A model generated the notes under the pieces. The model did not search any database. It was not told the DNA's origin and saw nothing but the letters and a program-made list of their open reading frames with translations. The translations under genes and the position numbers were made by a program. Positions 36,312 to 48,477 of a DNA stretch of 64,000 bases are shown here, piece after piece. The stretch covers positions 3,818,704 to 3,882,703 of the forward strand of contig NC_045139.1 of NCBI RefSeq assembly GCF_008831285.2, in the 5' to 3' direction. Each line of letters opens with the position of its first letter. The first letter of the stretch is position 1. The stretch comes from Nymphaea colorata (Eukaryota; Streptophyta; Magnoliopsida; Nymphaeales; Nymphaeaceae).

Positions 36312-37802
36312 CTAGCACCTGTCGGGAGAGAAACCAACGAGGGAATTGGCGGAATCGAAGGAGACCAGCATCCCCTGCTGCTGCACGTTGCCGATGATCG
36401 TGAGCCCCGACGCCACCGACGACGTCGCGAAGGCGAGACAGAACGTCCCGGCCGAGTCGGTCGGCACGAGGTAGTTCTTCGCCGGGAACTGCAGCGACTC
36501 GCCGGAGTCGAAGTGGAACTCGACCGTCGCGACGTCCACCTTGCTCAGGGAGGAGAGGTTGTAGCACGTGTCGAAGAGCGAGACGCCGGTGGCCTGGGGG
36601 AGGTGCGTGGTGGCCCGGGTGAAGGCGTCTCGGAGCGCCTGGTAGACCGAGACGGGCAGCCGGGTTACGGCGGTGCCGGTGTCCACGATGGCTCCGCCGG
36701 TGCCGTTGCCGTCCATCTGGAAAGCGGACGGCTGGATGGCGAGGCGGGACCCACCGACGGAGATGCCCGAGAGGCCCACGTAGTAAAACGATGGCATCTT
36801 CCCGTTGCGGAGCAATGGCACCCGGAGCGAGTCGGGGTCCTGGAGCGAGCCGCGCCCAAACATGACCATGCCGACCGAGTCCGAGTCGCGGTCAACCAGG
36901 CAGTAGGAGAAGAGCGAGGCCGAGAGCTGGCTGGGGAAGGAAAGAGGGCCGCGCCCGAGCCCAAACAGCCCGGCCGCGCCCCGGAACAGCCCGTAGTTGT
37001 CGTGGCCGCAGCCCAGCGTGATCCCTCTAGCGTAGAGCCCAGGTCCGAACGTGAGCGTGTCCCTGGCGAGGTTCCCCACTGTGTAAGACCCGTCCCCATA
37101 GTTGACCTGGTACTGGCAGACGCCGTCTCGGCACGCCGATACGTCCAGCGACTGGCAATGGGACGAGTTACATGCCACCGGCGCGTACGTCGTCGACCCA
37201 GCCGGATCGAAGACCGGATCGACCTGCTCGTAGCAGTCGGAGCAGGGCTGGCACTGCACCCAGGTGATGTCGCTGCCGGTGTCCAGCGTGACGTAGAGCG
37301 GCCTCGCCGGACTGCCGATTCCGACACGGGAGAAGTACTCGCCGCTGCCGTGGTTCAGGCCGGAGATGACCCGGCCCTGGAGTTCCTCCGCCGAGACGAA
37401 TCCTTCTCGCCCCTCCGGCTTGAAATCAGCATTGCCGACGCCCTTCAGATGGAATGCGAGACGCGCGTTTAGCGACTGGACTCGGGCAATGTCTCGTTTG
37501 AGGCGGTTGAGGGTCAGGGCCTTGTAGTCCCTGTGGCCGGAGGGTTTGAGAGACTCCCTCGGGCGGAGCTCGAGCGCGATTCCGGAGGAGGCGGCGGCGA
37601 AGGAGCGGAGGGAGGAGGAGAAGGACCGGCGGACGGAGGAGGAGGACAGCACCTGGCGGGTGGCGGAGAGCGCGGCGGCGACGTCGAGAGTGGTGGTCTT
37701 GAGTACATGGCTCGGCTCTGTAGAGAGAGAAAGCGTCGAGAGGGAAAGTAAGAAGGCGAGGTACAAGAGGAGAGAGACGATAGTGTTCGACACCCACATC
37801 AT
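36312..37802 (-). CDS. Secreted A1-family aspartic protease, ASPG1-like
   Basis: Intronless; 496 residues from the ATG at 37800-37802. An upstream in-frame ATG at 37967 would add 55 residues, but the second start (MMWVSN) is followed directly by a signal-peptide-like hydrophobic run (about residues 7-26), so I prefer it. Order: signal peptide; Ser/Arg-rich prosegment to about 150; pepsin-like domain from GSGEYFSRVGIG. First catalytic motif DTGSDITWVQ (174-183), a Cys-rich nepenthesin-type insert (CQPCSDC), flap tyrosine in NYGDGSY (near 235), second catalytic motif DTGTAVTRLP (374-383), and a C-terminal IIGNVQQQGM block. Length and order fit the plant ASPG1 type, described in Arabidopsis as a guard-cell drought-avoidance protease; that role is family knowledge. 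High third-position GC contrasts with the AT-rich flanks. Both catalytic aspartates are present, so it should be active. Confidence 0.93.
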   Translation of the reverse strand: MMWVSNTIVSLLLYLAFLLSLSTLSLSTEPSHVLKTTTLDVAAALSATRQVLSSSSVRRSFSSSLRSFAAASSGIALELRPRESLKPSGHRDYKALTLNRLKRDIARVQSLNARLAFHLKGVGNADFKPEGREGFVSAEELQGRVISGLNHGSGEYFSRVGIGSPARPLYVTLDTGSDITWVQCQPCSDCYEQVDPVFDPAGSTTYAPVACNSSHCQSLDVSACRDGVCQYQVNYGDGSYTVGNLARDTLTFGPGLYARGITLGCGHDNYGLFRGAAGLFGLGRGPLSFPSQLSASLFSYCLVDRDSDSVGMVMFGRGSLQDPDSLRVPLLRNGKMPSFYYVGLSGISVGGSRLAIQPSAFQMDGNGTGGAIVDTGTAVTRLPVSVYQALRDAFTRATTHLPQATGVSLFDTCYNLSSLSKVDVATVEFHFDSGESLQFPAKNYLVPTDSAGTFCLAFATSSVASGLTIIGNVQQQGMLVSFDSANSLVGFSPDRC

Positions 37803-38290
37803 GCTTTTCTCCTTCGTTGCAGAGATGGGGAGCAAAAATGTGGAGGAGGAAAAATGGTGGTAGCAGAAAATGTGGAGAGAAGGACAGGAGGTAGAGCGGC
37901 AGACTGTAGTGAGAGAAATTGTAATAGAAGCTTGAGGGGTTTTAGGCTTCGGGAGGGAAGGAAACACAGAGATACAAAGATGATCAGCAAATGAAATGAT
38001 AAAAGGAGGTCAGAGAGAATGAGAGAGAAGAGAAAGAGTGGTCGCAAAGAGAACCAGGAAGCAACAGAGATCGCAAAGACAGGAGAAAGACAAACTGCAG
38101 AGAGGAATTAGTGCGCACGAGAGGAAAGTGGGAGGGAGAGAGAGAGAGAGCGTAGAAAGCTCGGAGCGGAATTAATGGCGTCGTCGGTGAGTCTATAAGA
38201 AGGGGAGAGAGAAGAGCAGGGACCCACTCAAAAGGGCGCAGAGAGGAAGGAGGAGGTCCGAACGAGTTCCCTTGTCCTGAACAAAAATTC
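37803..38290 (-). promoter_or_regulatory. Purine-rich 5' leader and promoter region of the protease gene
   Basis: Read on the plus strand this is a GA-rich tract (GAGAGAGAG around 38136-38149 and many GGAG repeats); on the gene strand it is CT-rich, a common feature of plant core promoters and leaders. The minus-strand sequence CTTCTTATAGACTC (38190-38203) holds a weak TATA-like TTATAGA. No start site can be fixed. Confidence 0.4.
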
Positions 38291-39727
<1,437 letters not shown>

Positions 39728-40050
39728 CATTATATGCAAAACAAGATCTTTGGTTTTTCTTGATAATCAGCAATAAAATTAATTGAAACTCAGCTTCATC
39801 ATTCCTTTTCAAATCATGAAAGTTCATGGGGAAAAGGCTTCTAACTATTGGAGTGTTGTTGATCAAATGTCACACTCACATAATGGGTGGTTGATTGATC
39901 AAATGAGTTGGCAAAGCTAGGCAAGCTGCATCTCTTAGATGAAGACATACTTTAATTTGATGGTAAAGTTACAAGTTTAAAGCTGTGAGCACAATCATGT
40001 GATTCTCTGTTCAAGAGAGAAAATGAAGCCATTTTCATGAATTTCTATTC

Positions 40051-40455
40051 GGGGGCATTTGACCGCCTTGAATTTTGATTCTGAAATTAAAACTCTAGAA
40101 ACAAATTCCACTTCAAACTGAAAATTCTAATGAAAAATCTAGTTTTATTTTGTCTTTGTATTTGATAGTCTGAAATTTTGATTTCAGAATTGAAAATGAT
40201 GTGTTTGATAAAACAAAAATTAAAATTTTCGAATTGATGAATCAAACCTCTGTGACATGTGCCCTATCGAGATATCTAAATCTAGAATCATAATTGCACC
40301 GCCTAGGATAGAACCATTATTCCATAATTCTATTCAAGGATTAACTCATGTTTTAGGAATCAAAATTTTTTTGTTTGATAATACAATTCTCAATTCGTCA
40401 AAAGTGAGAATTTTAATCATTAAATTCTACAATTCCAAACTCATCAAACACCTTT
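40051..40455 (-). mobile_element. Family F repeat, copy 1
   Basis: Begins GGGGGCATTTGACCGCCTTG, partly, then TTTTGATTCTGAAATTAAA, and ends AACTCATCAAACACC. The copy at 45325-45697 reads the reverse complement: GGTGTTTGATGAAG at its start and TTTTAATTTCAGAATCACAATTCAAGGCGG at its end (partly). The body holds many ATTCCA/GAATTT words with no coding frame. Likely a MITE; no target duplication was identified. Confidence 0.7.
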
Positions 40456-40578
40456 TAATCTTTTGTTGAGTACATTCAATTAAAGAAATAATGTCCTTAA
40501 AATATGTGTTTATATAACACATGTTTGACGAGCACCATGCACTTTACTTTTGAAATATAGTGTTTACATCCAGCGTTT

Positions 40579-40844
40579 GATTGTTATATCTAGCCTCAAG
40601 GGGCATAGCGTAGCTGGTTGAGTTAAGAGTCTGTACTAAGGCAGATCTCTAGTTCGGTTCCCGTGGGTGCTATGTTCCTGTGTCTTAAGGCGGTAGGGCG
40701 CGACATCTAATGTGAAGGGTGCACCGTTGCTATCGTTGACACCGACGCAACTCAGGACCCCGGAGGCAGGGGGAATGGGGGGCCTTCGAGCCTTTTTCGG
40801 GCGGTGGGATTAATACCCCTTGCTCACCCAGATTGTTATATCTA
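40579..40844 (+). mobile_element. Full-length tRNA-derived SINE with 14-bp target duplication
   Basis: Flanked by GATTGTTATATCTA at 40579-40592 and an identical copy at 40831-40844. The 238-bp body (40593-40830) opens with a tRNA-like head: box A in CATAGCGTAGCTGGTTGAG and box B in TCTAGTTCGGTTCCCGTGGG. A GC-rich non-tRNA body with GGCGGTAGGGCGCGACATC follows. It ends in CTTGCTCACCCA without a long A tail. SINEs are copied by LINE enzymes supplied in trans; nothing here encodes them. The exact target duplication argues for a fairly recent insertion. Limits include both target copies. Confidence 0.92.
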
Positions 40845-41486
40845 AATATAATATCATTAATCACATTAATGTTCCTAAGTTAAGAACACGAAATTCTTAA
40901 GTCACATGTTTTATTGAAACTTCAAAAGCATAATGTCTTTCTTCTCAAACACCTATTCAGATATAGCTAAAAATATTGCGGTGACTAAGATGAAGCCAAT
41001 GCACCATTCTTCTGTCTAACAATTGTCTTGGTGAATTTATTCAATGTAATAACAGGAGTTTTATGCACGGAGAAAAATTTTTCTACAATCAAGAATGCAG
41101 TCTTGACTTTGAACTTCTATCTTTGAAATTTGTGATAACAATAATGTAGCTCTGTGGCCCTTCAACACATGAAGGGAATAATTTTGGCAGAATATTTCAA
41201 AGTTTCCTTATTGAAACATATAAATGTTAGATTGGAATACGAAATGTACAGTCGAAAAGAGTAATGGCGTCGGTTCAGATTTAATTTCTTATACGCGCGG
41301 TCGCTTCCCCAAGGACTCTAAAGTGAAGTTATGTTGCTATTAATGTTCAAGAAAGATTTGTAATACATAAATATTTTTGGCAGCTAAGAGTTTGGTAATA
41401 TGAACAATTTGTTACTATTTCATGAATTTATGCCCTTACAATGACAAGTAAAACCCACATAAAGAGGCAAATAAGAGATGTAAAAG
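40845..41486. other. Intergenic spacer
   Basis: AT-rich sequence without recognisable genes or repeats. Confidence 0.45.
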
Positions 41487-41630
41487 AGTGAGCCGAGCTC
41501 AGGCTCAGTCAGCTCAAACTCGACTCTACTCATATAGGACCGCTCAAGCTCTATACGGCGAGCTCGAGCTCGACTCAACTCGCTTAACCAAGTCTGGGCT
41601 TGATCTGGACTCGTTTAAGCTCGTGTTTCT
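41487..41630. mobile_element. Family B MITE, truncated
   Basis: GTGAGCCGAGCTCAGGCTCA, partly, then CGAGCTCGAGCTCGACTCAA and GGACTCGTTTAAGCTCGTG. Composition and motif spacing match family B, but both GGGCTGTACAC termini are gone. Confidence 0.6.
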
Positions 41631-42259
41631 TATTATAAATATTTTATGATCAGAATTTTATATTTTCATTTTTAAGTCATTTTAAATTTGAACATTTCCA
41701 TAACCAATCCGCTCGGACACACGAGATGTGTGCACAAAGATTTTGGTAAGGGCAAAAACGTATTTTCATCGATATTTTAAGTTTCTGAAAATTTGGATGA
41801 GCTTACCCTCCAAAAGAAAATGACGAGCCTGCCATTGTCCGATGTGGCACAATACTATTGGTTGCACGGAACCCGAGATTCCACAGCCCGTGATTGACGC
41901 TGCAGTCGACGCTGCCTCTGACTACGCGGCATTCTTCAACAGAAAATGATGAGATTGTCCCTGCTCTTTTTTCGTAATGACACATGCATCCCATGGGAAT
42001 TTACCTGGCCATTGTGCTGGGCCCGACCATCGAAATCCTAGCCCGGCCCGACCCGACTTTAACAATAAAAAAATATTTGAAATATATGAATTATATATAT
42101 ATAACTAAAAATATTTTTGCATATGTTATAGGGCACGAAAAATTGTTGGGCTGTCCCGAAGGGTTTTTTTTTTTTTTTAATAACCCAAGCTCGAACTCAA
42201 CTCGAGCTGAACCGAGTAGTCAAAAGCCCACCTTTTATTTGGTCTTATGTGCATTCTCA
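41631..42259. other. Spacer with family C and B fragments
   Basis: Around 42012-42060 GGGCCCGACCATCG and AGCCCGGCCCGACCCGACTT resemble family C ends. At 42183-42230 CCAAGCTCGAACTCAACTCG resembles family B. Neither has clear limits. The minus-strand frame 41803-41994 has no recognisable domain. Confidence 0.4.
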
Positions 42260-42656
42260 CCCACAAATACAAATAGGGATGTTAATATATTCCATTTGAA
42301 ACACATATCCGACCGATTCGATTCCAAAAAATCGGATATAGATAAAAATTTAATATCCGATTAAGAAATCGGATCAAATTTGGATTTAATAAATGACATC
42401 CGATCGGATTCGGATATACATGAATATCGGATCAGATTCAGATCGGATTTAGTTTTAGACAAATATCCTCTATCTAATACTTGAAAAATAGCAAAATCCG
42501 GTTCAAAATTCAGATCGGATTGTAAAACCGGATTTCGAATTCGGATATAACTTTGCTTTATTCAATTCAAATCCGAATATATCATATCTGAAAAAACGGA
42601 TATGGTTGAAGATGTATCCGATTTGAATCTGATCCGTTGACATGCCTACCCACAAA
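42260..42656 (-). mobile_element. hAT-type MITE, family A, with 8-bp target duplication
   Basis: TAGGGATGTTAATATATTCC starts at 42274 and CCGTTGACATGCCTA ends at 42648. CCCACAAA occurs at 42260-42267 and at 42649-42656, though six extra bases (TACAAA) separate the left copy from the terminal repeat. Same orientation as the 30367 copy; interior GATTCGGAT-rich. The open frame 41984-42364 merely runs into it. Confidence 0.8.
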
Positions 42657-42782
42657 CCATACTACCCGCAAACCATGTTGAAAGTAGATCTATGGTTTTT
42701 CATTTCCGGGTTTGGATATTGAAGGTGAGATTTGAATGCCTTTACAAGTTTGAAGAAATCTGGAAAATCATGTTTTTTCAAG

Positions 42783-42975
42783 GGTAGAGCTGAGTCTTGG
42801 CCGTTTAAAAAAAATTATATGTAAATAAGGCCTGACCGAATTAAAAAAAAATCAAAATTTATATGTAAATTTTGAAAAACTTTTTTTATTTTATATAATA
42901 ATTTTGAAAAACGACATTTAGACTCCATAAAAAATTTTAAGCTATATTTTGCCTCTTTCATAAAAAAAACATTTA
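42783..42975. mobile_element. Family D MITE, degenerate
   Basis: GTAGAGCTGAGTCTTGGCCG, then TTATATGTAAATTTTGAAAA and ATAATTTTGAAAAACGACATT follow the family D order, with weak ends. Confidence 0.5.
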
Positions 42976-43815
42976 ACCATGTGTGTTTTAATTTTGCTAC
43001 ATTTTTTCTAACAAAAGGTGTGCCTAAGCGTAGTGAGTACAGTAGGGTTAAAAGGGTGGACATCGAGCCGTGAAACTAAGGGAAGACATGGAGCCATGAA
43101 ATGAGGGGCAGACATAGGGCCTGTCTGGTAGATAGGTTTGTTTGAAACCAAGGGCACATATAACCCTCACAAGCCACCACGTTGTGTTGCCCCTCGGACT
43201 AAGATAAAACCGAAACTAAGGGGTTTTCTTTGTCTTTTATCAAAATGATATGGTTATTTCTGTAAATTTAAATACCCAAACACATTGAGAAACCGAACAT
43301 AAATAGCACCCACAAGAATGGAACTGATTCAACAATGCATTATTGAATTTAGGCAAAATGTTAATTTTAAATTTTAAATGTTTTAAGAGCTTTTTTATTT
43401 TAATTCATCTTCATACAATTTTTTGTTTATTTTTTCTACAAAAATGATTTTTGGCTATTTTTTTGCCAAGTCAGGCCAGACTTGTTTCCGGACCAGTCTG
43501 AGCCCCCTAGAAATTATACGTTTTTTCATATGAGTAAGATTCTATTATGTATACAAAATACGACAACTAAATCTAGATAGACAAAACGATTGGTTTATAC
43601 GAAATCCAAATGGAAGTTTCTATGATATTGATTATCAGAAAAATAAATATAGGATATGATGACAAGTAGCAAATTGACAAGCATTTATTTACATGAAAAA
43701 TATTAGTTTTATTGGATTTGGATCTAGAGTTTGATTAGATTTGGACCTACACGCTGAACGGATCGGATTTTGATGAAGTAGATCTCCAACGTGGGTGTTT
43801 CATAGTATTAGATAG
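42976..43815. other. Intergenic spacer
   Basis: No supported gene. Contains a T-rich stretch and dispersed GATTTGGAT words like those at 30.8-31.2 kb. Confidence 0.4.
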
Positions 43816-43966
43816 AGGAGCCCAAAAAAAAAATTATATGTAAAAAATTAAATTTTTTTAGTTTGGCCCGACCTGTTCTTCCTCTTGACCCTACCGTCGC
43901 TCCTCTTAGTCCGACCCGCGAATGGTTTGGCCCGCCCTTGAACAAAATCCTGCCTCCGCCCCTGGT
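43816..43966 (-). mobile_element. Family D MITE, partial
   Basis: AT-rich start, then TTTGGCCCGACCTGTTC, GTTTGGCCCGCCC, and the closing CCTGCCTCCGCCCCTG, the inverted form of the GGGGCGGAG start. The two minus-strand open frames across 43808-44204 owe their Gly/Arg-rich part to this GC-rich end. Confidence 0.55.
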
Positions 43967-44189
43967 AGGCACCACAGGTGGCTGAGCGTTGCAGCCCACA
44001 CAATGGCTCCGTGACTTGTGCTCGAAATTGGAGACTGGTATTTCTCTTGATATTTGGAGCATGATCACATATGAAAGACGCAAAGATAAAGATAATAGAG
44101 ATAGAAATGTTTCCCACATTTGTGATATTATCCGTTGTTAGTGAAAATACTATCATTTTCAAAATGGGGAGTACAAGTAGGCATATAAT

Positions 44190-44477
44190 TAGGGCTGTAC
44201 ACAAGCTGAGTCGAGCTCGAGCTTTGGTTAACTCGATTCAGCTCGATTCGTATATTGCTCGACTCAATCTCCAGTCAAACTGTACAAGGGCAGCTCAGAC
44301 TCGAAAACCAGTCGTGCTGTACAAGGACAGCTCGAGTTCGACTCGCTTAAGCTCACTACCCGCTCCTCATTTGACACTTGATCATTTCCTTGGTTTTAAA
44401 TTTGAATTACAAAAAAAAAACTAATTTAAACAAGTTTACTCCGAGCTTCAGTTGACTCAACTTGTTGTACAGCCCTA
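44190..44477 (+). mobile_element. hAT-type MITE, family B
   Basis: TAGGGCTGTACACAAGC starts at 44190 and TTGTTGTACAGCCCTA ends at 44477, a 288-bp element with well kept terminal inverted repeats and a CTCGAGC-rich interior. The flanks CATATAAT and TATATAGG agree at five of eight positions, a decayed target duplication at best. Confidence 0.85.
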
Positions 44478-44555
44478 TATATAGGATTTTTCACGATTTG
44501 ATTCAACATATTTTCGGGATTTCCAGCCCAAAGAGAAAACATTCACCCATTGTTA

Positions 44556-44793
44556 AGGGTGGGCATCGGGCGGGGCCACCGCCGGCCCGTCGTTGGGCCC
44601 GGGTCGGTCCGTTTAAGTTAAAAATATATATATATATATATATTAATTTTTTGTTTTAATAATATATATTTATTATTAATAAATATATTTTATATTTAAA
44701 AACATTATTTTATGATTAAAAAATGTTTTTTATTTTTAAACTGGTCGGGCCCGAGCCGGGCTGCCCTGCCCGGCCCGGTCCGATGCCCACCCT
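44556..44793. mobile_element. Family C MITE, both ends present
   Basis: AGGGTGGGCATCGGGC at the left and GTCCGATGCCCACCCT at the right form terminal inverted repeats around a 238-bp element. GC-rich arms (GGCCCGGGTCGG; GGTCGGGCCCGAGCCGGGC) frame an AT core with a TA microsatellite at 44623-44642. No coding capacity and no evident target duplication. It lies 79 bp from the family B element. Confidence 0.8.
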
Positions 44794-45324
44794 GGCCGGT
44801 TGTCCCCAGTGCCACAACAACCCTGGCTGGCAAGTGGGCAACATGTATTTGTCTGGCGGTCTACTCGGGCTAACACATGGCACACCCTCCTTGGCAATCA
44901 ATTGCGGAGATCTAAGACTATGTTTGTTCGTCACCACATGTTCAACTCGGGCCGTGGGCCGCATGGACTGCACTCACATGGGTGGGTCCGGGTTCCAGTT
45001 GGATTGGTTTCACTAATGACATACAATTCTCATTGGTGATTTAGCTGGATAATGGACTCCATTGCAGTCAATCGCTTTCAAGGAGGGAAGTGTATCAAAT
45101 ACACATCAAGTTTGAATAGAATGGAATAGAATGTAACTGTTTCATAAATATGACCCAAAGGTTCCGGCAAATTCATGGAACAATTTGAAAAGTACGTCGT
45201 AAATATTGCCCAAATTCATAAAACAATTACAAACTGTTCCATTTGCAAATGAGGTTCAAGATTTCCACTTTATTTCTCAAGAAGAGTCTTACATAACTTG
45301 TTTGTTGTTTTAACTGTTGTCATT
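44794..45324. other. Intergenic spacer
   Basis: GC-moderate stretch at 44794-45000 gives overlapping open frames on both strands without domains; the rest is AT-rich. Confidence 0.4.
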
Positions 45325-45697
45325 TAGGGTGTTTGATGAAGCTGAGAATTATGGAATTTTAGAATCAAAATTCTCATTTTTGGCGAAATGGAAATTGTGT
45401 TACCAAACAAACAATTTTGATTCGGGAACAATGGGCTCATTCTGGAATCAAAGTTATAGAATTATCATTCTACCTTACGGGGCGAAATTATGATTCCAGA
45501 GTTTTAACATTTCTTTGTATCACTTTAATTCATGCATTATCAAACACGTCATTTTTTTATTTTGGAATCAAAATTCCAAACTATCAAATGCAAAGGAAAG
45601 CTAGAACTGGATTTTATTTTTTTCAAATTTCAATTCGGACTGGAATTTTTGTTTCTAGAATTTTAATTTCAGAATCACAATTCAAGGCGGATTAAGC
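45325..45697 (+). mobile_element. Family F repeat, copy 2, inverted relative to copy 1
   Basis: GGTGTTTGATGAAGCTGAGA at the start and TTTCAGAATCACAATTCAAG plus GCGG at the end mirror the ends of 40051-40455. The two copies therefore lie in opposite orientation about 5 kb apart. The open frame 45417-45695 is inside the repeat and not a gene. Confidence 0.7.
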
Positions 45698-46376
45698 TCA
45701 CAAGGTTCGATGCGTACGATTCAAAAACCTACAAGAGATATCTAGTTTTGAACTCTTGACCTCTAAGAATTTCGAGGCGTGTTTGAATAGGGGGACTGGA
45801 TATCTCAACATGTAATTTTTGAACCATATCATTTCAACACGTAATTGTCCAAGTGTATTAAAACCTTAGGACCTTGGTGGCTTCTCTCCCACTCAGATTC
45901 CTTCTTAGCAACATTATGCCAATTATTCATTTCGAAGATTAGCACTTGGAACCATTATCATTTCGAAGATTAACACTCGCATTTGTATTTTTGTTTTTTC
46001 TAGGGCTTGTTTGACATTAGTAATAAATTGTTACTGTTTTATAAATCTTTTCATAAATCTACTAGTTTATGAATTTACCTCAATCTTAAAATAGAGAACA
46101 CATTGCTACTCCGCTTCAAATGTGGATTTTTTCACATTCATTTTAGTTTTGTCATCAACAAGATGCTTTGGTTTACTCCTTGAATAGTGAAAAAGTCATA
46201 TTTAAACTTTTAAAAATAACAAAAAACTTTTAAAAATAATAAAAAACTAAAAATTTCTCAAAATATTTAGTAATATTTAAAAATTGCACATGGCTTTCTT
46301 GAATCAGTCAACTAAACCCCTTAATCAGCCAGTAAACAATCAAACCATTTTATTCAATGCCATTGCTAGGAATGTC
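45698..46376. other. Intergenic spacer
   Basis: AT-rich, with a small duplication AAAACTTTTAAAAATAA near 46206-46240. No gene seen. Confidence 0.4.
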
Positions 46377-46600
46377 AACTGATCGGATTCGGATCGGATA
46401 TATCTTTAATTATACCTGTTTTTTCAAATATTCACATCGGCTTCTAATTCGAATAAAGAAAAAGTCATATCTAAATCCAAATCCACCAATTTTACAATCT
46501 CAATCCTTTTTTATATTATATATGAATCCAGATCAAAATTTTGAATCAGATTTTGCCAATTTTCAAAATTTAATAGCATTAGACATTGAATATTTCTCAC
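46377..46600 (+). mobile_element. Family A MITE, 3' truncated
   Basis: TAGGAATGTCAACTGATCGG at the start and the same internal order as 28274 (CTTTAATTATACCTG, TATTCACAT, AATTCGAATAAAG, TTTTGCCAATTTTCAAAATT). It breaks off about 225 bp in, before the second inverted repeat. Confidence 0.75.
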
Positions 46601-46857
46601 TATGCCTTTGGGGAGTGCAAACTCTCTCTTTAATAAAATGTATCCAGCCAAACACAAAAGTGCACGTCTAAGATTTTTTGTCTACAAATATCATTTTTAG
46701 GACATGGTTTGTGTGCCAATTGAACTTCCAACAAGACTTTTCTTTATAACTTAAGCACCACTCAAGAATCATACAAACACCCAATAAACGAGTCCACTGA
46801 TTGGACAAATAAGATGGAAAATAAAGACTTTCTTGCATAATTATAGGTTAAGGCAAG

Positions 46858-46901
<44 letters not shown>

Positions 46902-47122
46902 GGTTTGCGTGCTAACTGTTGTGACCACATGATCAATTTCTTGAATGCTAATTCAAATCACATGTAAGAATGAACATAAGTTGAGATATATTCTTTTTTC
47001 AAGTAATATACAATGTTTTGTTTTTCCAAATGTCTACTTTAATTTGGAAACCACTTTCAAACGGAGAGACTTTGAGGCTCACTTAGCAGTCTTTGATTTG
47101 AAATATGAAGTGATTTGAGAGA
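46601..47122. other. Intergenic spacer with (AT)n
   Basis: An AT run at 46861-46897. No gene or repeat family otherwise. Confidence 0.45.
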
Positions 47123-47573
47123 ATTAGAAATAGGGATGTCAACGGATCAGATTCGGATAAGATATATCCTTAATCATATCTGTTTTTTCAGATATTCACA
47201 TATTCGATTCAAATTTGAATAAAGAAATGTCATATCCGAATCCGAAATCCAATTTTACAATCTGAATTCGATTTTTATATTTATACATGAATCCGAATCC
47301 AAATTTTGAACCTGATTTTGCCCATTTTCAAAATTTAAGAGCATTAAATACAAGATATTTGTCTAAAAATGAATCCGATCCGAATCCACATCCGAATCTA
47401 ATTGGTTATTTATGTATATCTGAATCCGAATTAGATCGAATGTCATTTATTAAATCTGAATCTGATCTGATTTCTTAATTGGATGCTAATTTTTTTTCCA
47501 TATTCGATTTTTTCGGATCAAAACGGTCGGATGTCCGTCTCAAATCGGATATATTGACATCTCTAATTAAAAG
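47123..47573 (+). mobile_element. hAT-type MITE, family A, complete
   Basis: TAGGGATGTCAACGGATC starts at 47131 and GATATATTGACATCTCTA ends at 47565, 435 bp. Flanks ATTAGAAA and ATTAAAAG agree at six of eight positions and look like an aged target duplication. Same orientation as 28274. The open frame 47287-47478 is part of the GAATCCGAA repeat texture. Confidence 0.82.
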
Positions 47574-48477
47574 TCTCACATCGGTCGCTTTAAGGCCAAA
47601 CCCCTTTCCATCTATTCTCAAATATGAGGTTTTGGCCATAAAACGATGATCTTAAATCCTCATATTTACATGATAATATAATCTGCTGTTTTTTTTTAAA
47701 ATATAGATCCCACATAAAAGAGATCTTATATATATGAACATCATATCTCAAATCTGAAACTATCAAACACACTTAAAAGAGTCATCATAACACATGCTAG
47801 AAGAGCAAGAGCAAGAGACTGATACCCAAGAAATTTGAAGCAGGATTGGCCACCCATGGCTGCTGGCCCGTTGAAGATTACCCTAAACTCGCGTTCAACA
47901 TATGAAAATCTAGTGCTTTAATATTAAATTAACTTGAAATTTTTACATAAACAAGCTAACGAAACATGCATGATCGGTATGGATAATGCTTGCAAACAAA
48001 ACTCAAATCATAATGAATTCAAATTTTAAATCAAACTTCAAGACCTATTCCTATTTGAAGGGCTCGCCGAGAAAATGAATTATCGTTGATGAAAAACTGG
48101 CGACATAGTTCAAATGCACCACCACGATGATCCGGGTAAACAGGAAGAGTATTTTATCCTACTACTGCATTGTTAAAAGCCGAAATCTCCACCCATAGCA
48201 CCTCAATGATTGCATAGTTCTCTAGATTTTTGCCACTCTCAATATTGGAAATCAAGATGATAATTCCTTATAGATTATCGTTGTCGTCATATTTTTTTGT
48301 AAAAAGAAAAACAACACCTTTTTATTTCTTTATAAAATTTTAGAATTTGAAAGCCAAATAAAACTATAGGTAATTGATCTTGGGAAGTTTGTTTTAATTC
48401 ACCCAATACATTTTTCATTTCAAGGCCGGAACTGGTTGCTCATTTTGGATCGTTTGGGTCGTTCCCGGTGCAGGTAA
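47574..48477. other. Intergenic spacer
   Basis: AT-rich, no gene or recognisable repeat. Confidence 0.4.

Noticed and set aside
36513-37472. 319-codon plus-strand open frame opposite the protease gene
   Set aside because: It mirrors a GC-rich gene read in the antisense direction; composition is Glu/Arg/Gly-heavy with no domain. The minus-strand protein has a full family match.
43808-44204. Two overlapping minus-strand frames of 103 and 118 codons
   Set aside because: They span the GC-rich end of a family D MITE and have no family features.
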